Origin: Meconema thalassinum
Lineage: Eukaryota; Arthropoda; Insecta; Orthoptera; Tettigoniidae
Assembly: GCA_946902985.2 (NCBI GenBank)
Contig: OX336397.1
Coordinates: 149,537,890-149,601,889 of the forward strand
Length of the DNA: 64,000 nt
Direction of reading: 5' to 3'
The notes beneath the pieces are model-generated. The model ran no database searches, had not been told where the DNA came from, and saw only the letters and a program-made list of their open reading frames with translations. This document shows positions 58,584 through 64,000 of the stretch, in pieces (the stretch's first letter is position 1; the number at the start of each line of letters is the position of its first letter). The translations under genes and the position numbers were made by a program.

Positions 58584-59755
58584 CTCTACACTCAATCGTG
58601 CCTGTTCGTGTTGGACTCAGCGGGGCAGTGGGTTGAGACCTGCGCCCGCTTCGGAGATTCTTGCCCAGAGGTGAACCTACTGGCTTCTCCCAATCCCATT
58701 ACGGGACTGTCCTAGTTTGAGTGGCAATTGTAGCCAGTCCTTGCAAGCTCTTATGTGATCTCTAGGGTGATTAATTCCTCATTTTAAACAGGGTATTGCT
58801 ACCCGTTTGTATATCCCTTGCCACGTGTTGTGGTCTTGGTTCGGATAACTCGTTCCTGGTGCCTGTTGGCTATGGGTTCTGGTCACATGGACCCTTGTTA
58901 GAGTTGCAATTGTGGCCAGTCCTTGCCACTCCCACGAAGGTGCTGGGTATTGCTACCCGCACCTGCGCCCCAAGTGTCCCCCAAGGGTCTTTAACTCGGT
59001 AAGGAGCGTTCGCCCGCCCCATACGCCGGTCAGTCTCCTGAGTCGCTCCACAAGTGGAGAACCATCCCCTTGTGTCTCCCCACAAGGCTCAGGATTTGCT
59101 GCGAGAGTAGTGGGAGGTGCTAGTAAAGAGGAATGTAACATCGATCATGGGTGAGGGGGCACCAATCCCTAGGCCATAGAGTATTACACTCTCTGTATCC
59201 ATCCCCGGCTGGGCGTTGTGATGGGGGAGTTCATAGGAACTAGTCGGGTTAACGGGCACTCGAACCCTAGCCAACCTCTCCCAATTTCTCTATCCTAAAT
59301 GTACGCCCGGAGCCCCCTCCCGTCATGTGGACATTCTGCTTTTTATTAGTAGAATCTACGGATAGTATGGATCGAAGGGTCCCAACCCTACCCAACTTGT
59401 CCCAGTGCCTTCTGTCCAAAGGTGCGCAAAGCCCCCACATGTTCCAATTCCCCGGCGACTACGGGGATCAACGCGTCAGCATGTTGGGCACACAGCTGCG
59501 CGGCGCCTCACTCCCGCCGTTTTCCCGCGGTATGAATTATTGAGCGACGCCCGCTGGGACCCGAAGAGCTCGGCTAAAATCCCAGCAGCTCCTGTGAACT
59601 CCGACGCATATGGGCAGTGTGGATCTTAGTAATCACCTGGATGGCGATGCCAACAAACCGCGCACTTGCCAATCGGGCGAACGGCGTTTTGCATTCCAGC
59701 AGCTACCACCATGGCATGAATATTATGAATTGTTTAAATGTTTTTCATAATTTAG
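58584..59755. other. GC-richer 5' flank of the LINE with duplicated blocks
   Basis: GCAATTGTAGCCAGTCCTTG (58724) recurs near 58905, and GGGTATTGCTACCCG recurs at ~58792 and ~58944. There are two more loosely repeated CCCAACC...CCCAACTTGTCCCA / CTCCCAATTTC segments in 59270-59410. No coding sequence is supported; it may be the untranslated leader of the R1 element. Confidence 0.5.
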
Positions 59756-59759
59756 TAAA

Positions 59760-60690
59760 AATTAAAACAATAAAACGTATTTTCGAAATCGAATATCTAG
59801 CCAGCTAGGCTGTGGTTAATTCAGATCACAGGAACGTGAGTGTAACTGCATGTCTGAAGGGAATGCCGGCTTTCGTGTGTTCAAAGTCGCTCACCTGGGA
59901 AAAAGCCGGAAAATGGACTTTAAAAAATTCGCTGCTCTGTCGCTCACTTGCGAAGTAACCGTATGGTTCATGTCAGAAATATGAAAATTTATGTGCATTT
60001 GCAAATTTGAATTTTCAGCTTCATCCGCAATAACCAGCCATTTCCCGCGTTGCGTTAATATGTTATGAATATTATAAATCCGTTTTGGACTTGAAAGAAA
60101 TTCTCTCCTCTGTCGCTCACTTGCGAAGCGACCGTTTGGTTCTTGGGATAAATCTGAAAATGTATATGCAATTACAAATGTGAATTTTCAACTTTTTCCG
60201 CAAAAACCGGCAATTTCCCGCGTGGCGTTAATATGTTATGATTTTTATAATTCCGTTTTGGGCTTTACAAATATTCGCTGCTCAGTCGCACACTTGCGAA
60301 ATGACCGTATGTTTCAAGGGAGAAATCTGATAATTTATATGCAATTGCAAATGTGAATTTACAGCTTCATCCGCATAAACCAGCAATTTCCCGCGTGTCG
60401 TTAATATATCATGAAATTTAGAAATCCGTTTTGGACATTAAAAACATTCGCTGCTCTGTCACTCACTTGCGCAGTGACCGGATGGCTCATTGGTGAAATC
60501 TGAAAATGTATCTGCAATTGCAAATGTGAATTTGCAACTTCGTCCTCAATAACCAGCAATTTCCCGCATGGCGTTAATATGTGATGAATTTTATTATTCC
60601 TCTTGGACTTAAATAAGATTCGCTGCACTGTCGCTTACTAGAGAAGTGATGGTACGATTCATGGGAGAAATCTGCAAATGTATATGAGTA
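59760..60690 (-). repeat. Right block of ~176 bp satellite units (inverse of the left block)
   Basis: Five units with CTGTCGCTCACTTGCGAA, TTGCAAATGTGAATTT and GCAATTTCCCGCGT words recur near 59935, 60110, 60285, 60455 and 60630. The inner end (CGAATATCTAGCCAGCTAGG, GAATGCCGGCTTTCGTGTG) is the inverse of 52755-52865. Confidence 0.85.
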
Positions 60691-60729
60691 GGGGAACTAG
60701 ACGGGTTCGAACTCAAATACCGTTATTTA

Positions 60730-60985
60730 TGCAAATGAGGGGGGGGGGAAGATGACCTAGAGGTCATTCACCCCAAGGTCGACCACCGCCCTCAATGTCA
60801 TCAGGACCCGGAAGGTAAACAAACCTGGAAGGACAAGGAACTGGTTTAGGAGCGTGGGTGGAGGTGAGGAGGAGGTTGGTAGGTAGGGATGTAGGAGTAA
60901 GGGGGGGGGGGGGGTTCAATGAACGGGAAGGTAAACAAAGGGGTGAGGGAGGGGGAGGGATTGAAGAGGTTTTGATCGAGAGAGA
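60730..60985. repeat. G-rich tract with several G runs
   Basis: Runs of 10-14 G near 60739 and 60902 and many GGGAGGG/GGAGG steps up to 60960 could form four-stranded structures. No gene is supported. Confidence 0.6.
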
Positions 60986-60989
60986 CCCT

Positions 60990-61620
60990 CATCGGTCCAG
61001 CCTGTTTTATAGACTGAACGAGTGTTCTGGCGGTTACTTGTCCTATATAGCCTTGCTTTGTACCCGATTGGTTCCGAGTGCAGGCGGAGGATTTCAATTT
61101 GGGCTGACCCGGGAGATTTGAATGGCTTACATTTATATGTTATGGTGCTCAGGTTGTGGAGAGGAAAGCGTGGTGGATGACCAAAGTGCTTGGGTGGGTG
61201 TCTGAATGAATAATCAGAATTGAACGGTCAACTGGTGTGTGACGTCACAGGGGGATTGACCAAACACCTGGCATGTTGTGTTGGTCAGCTCGACATGAAA
61301 TAAAAGTGGAAGTGATGGTCAAATAAATCAATTAATGAAGGATCAAACAAATGAAATTTATTTAATTATAAGTTTATGGTTGCATCACTCTTATTTTTCT
61401 TCTTCCCTATTTACGTCATCTTCTTGTCCTTCTTCTTCTCCTTTATTATATTCTTCCTTTCTCTCTATTGCTGTCATCACGGCAACAAAAAATTGTCATC
61501 GCATTGTACTCCTCTCTCTACTGCTGCCATAATGGCAGCAAAAATATTGATAAGTGTTGGATCGTTTCCAAATCTAAAAAAAAAATATGTTTATTTATGA
61601 CATTGCAACAAATCTTGAGG
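60990..61620. other. No gene recognised
   Basis: Contains a pyrimidine-rich TCTTCTTC tract (61390-61480) and a duplicated CTCTCTATTGCTG/ATGGCAGCAAAA segment. No supported gene. Confidence 0.4.
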
Positions 61621-61622
61621 GC

Positions 61623-62225
61623 GAACTGAGAATAGACAGATTTGATTCCCACCTCAGCCACCCTAGAAGTGTTTTACTGTTGTCTACCAGAACTGAGAAT
61701 ATACAGATTTGATTCCCACCTCAGCCATCCTAGAAGTGTTTTACTGTTGTCTACCAGAACTGAGAATAGACAGATTTGATACCCACCTCAGCCATCCTAG
61801 AAGTGTTTTACTGTTGTCTACCAGAACTGAGAATAGACAGATTTGATTCCCACCTCAGCCATCCTAGAAGCGTTTTACTGTTGTCTACCAGAACTGAGAA
61901 TAAACAGATTTGATTCCCACCTCAGCCATCCTAGAAGTGTTTTACTCTTGTCTACCAGAACTGAGAATAGACAGATTTGATTCCCACCTCAGCCATCCTA
62001 GAAGTGTTTAACTGTTGTCTACCAGAACTGAGAATAGACAGATTTGATTCCCACCTCAGCCATCCTAGAAGTGTTTTACTGTTGTCTACCAGAACTGAGA
62101 ATAGACAGATTTGATTCCCACCTCAGCCATCCTAGAAGTGTTTTACTGTTGTCTACCAGAACTGAGAATGGACAGATTTGATTCCCACCTCAGCCATCCT
62201 AGAAGTGTTTTACTGTTGTTTACTA
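61623..62225. repeat. Nine-copy 67 bp tandem array
   Basis: Units opening GAACTGAGAATAGACAGATT begin at 61623, 61690, 61757, 61824, 61891, 61958, 62025, 62092 and 62159. Copies differ at only a few positions, so the array is young or homogenised. It runs directly into LINE-derived sequence. Confidence 0.97.
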
Positions 62226-62231
62226 TTTCTA

Positions 62232-63215
62232 TTCCTGGGTGTCTTAGTATGTATCCTACCAACCTATCTCTTAACTTCATAAGCAGTCGCCAGAAACATG
62301 TTTTTCTCTTGTCTAAGTATTTTTTTTTGTCTTTAACTCTATCTACCCATCTGAGGCCACTGCAACCCGCACATGGCGGCGAACCTTGGAACGTAAAGAA
62401 TGATAATCAAGCTTTTGATCTCCACCTGGTTTGACCATTGTTCCTGTGGCAGTCTTGTGGTTTTGATGGTTGATAAAAGACGGCCATTTAACTTCTGGTG
62501 CTTTCTGACACTTGATGCTAACTCCAAGATTGAAGAGCTCAGCGGACCCTACAGGGTATTATTGAATTTTGCTGCTGATGATGATGGCGTTGTTTGAGTC
62601 TACATTCTTTTCAATGATTTGATGCAGCGCTCCATGTTTTCCTGTCCTGAGCTAATTGTTTCATCTCTACATAGCTACCACACCCTACATCCAAGTCAAT
62701 CTGTTTACACATTCTAACCTTGGTCTACCCCTACAGTTCTTGCTCTCGACTCTTCCTTCCATAACTAAGCTTGTTCTTCCTGGGTGTCTTAGTATATATT
62801 CTACCAACCTATCTCTTAACTTCATTAGCAGTCGCCAGAAACATCTTTTTTCTCTTGTCTTAATACTTCTTTATCTGTAACTCTATCTACCCATCTGATC
62901 CTCATCATTCTCCTGTAACATCACATTTCAAATGCTTTAATTCTTCTCATTTCTACTACACCAATAGTCCAAGTTTCACATCCAGAAAATGCCACGCTCC
63001 AGACAAAGGCTTTTAAAAATGACTTCCTAATACCTAAATCTATATTTGATGTTTGATGTCAACATATTGTGTTTTTTTTTGTAAAACAGCTTTCCTGGTC
63101 TGAGCCAACCTACTTTTTAAATCCTCTTCGCTTTGTCCATCAATGGTTAATTCGCTTCCTAAGTAACAGAAGTCTCCTACTTCCTTCAGCTTTTTTTACC
63201 TGCCAAGTTGATGAT
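62232..63215 (-). pseudogene. LINE reverse transcriptase C-terminal remnant, partly duplicated
   Basis: The minus strand reads EVGDFCYLGSELTIDGQSEED, LAQTRKAVL, then GCETWTIG-like, MRRIKAFEM, CYRRMMRIRWVDRVTDKE, a C-terminal LINE block common in insects. The last part occurs twice: 62776-62890 and 62232-62345, about 540 bp apart in the same orientation. Stops are frequent. The intervening 62350-62770 segment is not recognised. Confidence 0.75.
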
Positions 63216-63549
63216 GATGATGATGATAATTATTAAAACTGTGATTGGTGAGGGGTTTCGCCTCGGACACCAAGCTGGCTCATCAGCGAGCTCTTTTGCG
63301 GATTTTGGAGTCCAGGCGATGTGAAACGTGAAGATAAGTCAAATATTTTTGTAAGTCAAAACATGATTCCCATTGCAATAGTTAGTTTTCTAACAAAATC
63401 TACCTAAAAAGGAATAATACAACAAAGCGTTGAATGACGCGCCTACTTCTTCATCTTCTTGATGTTGATGACCATCTGAATTATTTGATGTCATGGTTGC
63501 GAATGATGATTTTTCAAAGACAGCAAGATCTTATATACCCCAACGCAAA

Positions 63550-63860
63550 AGTTTGTGGAGGTCAGACATAGATTCTATACATGTAACACACGTCCCTTGT
63601 CATCACGTTTCCTGCCAAATGTAGTTTGTGGAGGTCAACTACTATATGTTATACACATATAACACGCGTTCCTTGTCATCGCGTTTACTACCAAATTTAG
63701 TTTGAGGAAGGACAACTACCATATGTTACACACACGTAACACACGTCCCTTGTCATCACGTTTACTGCCAAATGTAAATTGTGGAGGACAACTACCATAT
63801 GTTATACACACATTACACCCGTCCCTTGTCATCACGTTTACTGCCAAATGTTTGCAAACA
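63550..63860. repeat. Four-copy ~78 bp tandem array
   Basis: CCTTGTCATCACGTTT recurs near 63594, 63672, 63750 and 63828, with ACTACCATATGTTA and TTTGTGGAGG words between. Copies are ~85-90% alike by eye. Confidence 0.9.
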
Positions 63861-64000
63861 TGGTGTTGTCCTTCTTGCAAATTTTATATAAACCCATACA
63901 GTATTGGCAGATATCAGGTCAGTCCACGATCCCGTAGACTTCACATTGTGTCGCTCCTGAAGCTTCTCAAACAGGTGAGTAATATTCAACACAATTTTTA
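63861..64000. other. Window end, no gene recognised
   Basis: Ordinary sequence after the array, with a GGTGAGT donor-like word near 63973. An exon crossing the window edge cannot be excluded. Confidence 0.3.

Noticed and set aside
58374..59755. Second complete LINE copy in tandem with the R1 element
   Set aside because: The shared hairpin unit is present, but no ORF2 C-terminal coding sequence follows it, so a full tandem copy is not supported.

Overview
This window is nuclear DNA from an arthropod, almost certainly an insect with a large, repeat-rich genome. The evidence is: spliced exons with GT/AG borders, a run of CCTAA (insect telomere-type TTAGG on the other strand), a FLYWCH protein, BIR-BIR-RING apoptosis inhibitors, an R1-clade LINE, a Copia element with a half-tRNA-iMet type primer site, a THAP/P-element transposase, and Tc1, hAT, piggyBac-like and Helitron copies. 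Recurrent tRNA-derived SINEs make a polyneopteran host plausible, but the species cannot be read from the sequence. No operon, prokaryotic gene, CRISPR array or intact host tRNA gene was seen.

Layout. 0.47-9.9 kb is a giant imperfect palindrome: two ~3.6 kb inverted arms around a 2.3 kb loop. Each arm carries a small three-exon gene of unknown function (exon lengths identical in both arms) and a frame-broken BIR-BIR-RING IAP gene. The loop carries a small unknown protein gene, a FLYWCH zinc-finger gene, a purine-rich minisatellite and CCTAA repeats. The outer right end continues into a ~265 bp tandem array to about 11.1 kb. 11-33 kb is AT-rich and mostly non-coding, with a TTAA-flanked piggyBac-like MITE, a fold-back MITE, a SINE with a 13 bp target duplication, LINE remnants, minisatellites, and a hAT element (8 bp duplication) with a Tc1 element nested inside it.

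33-49 kb holds pieces that look like one decayed C2H2 zinc-finger gene on the + strand: small acidic 5' exons at 33.2-33.6 and 37.8 kb and finger blocks at 43-44 and 47.4-48.4 kb. A Copia element lies between the 5' exons, a LINE fragment lies before the finger block, a P-element splits the fingers, and a Tc1 fragment sits in the tail.

49-61 kb is a composite. An inverted pair of ~176 bp satellite arrays encloses a 5S-rRNA-derived fragment and a degraded R1-clade LINE; the left array is broken by a Helitron whose empty site can be read base by base, and by a second MITE-like insert. 61-64 kb has a nine-copy 67 bp array, a LINE remnant and a four-copy ~78 bp array.

How the parts fit: almost every feature is a mobile element or the remains of one. 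The most unusual object is the palindrome. It behaves like a long-armed fold-back element carrying IAP and FLYWCH genes, without a visible transposase. Many frame breaks across unrelated genes fall in short homopolymers, so some could be assembly base-calling errors rather than true mutations.
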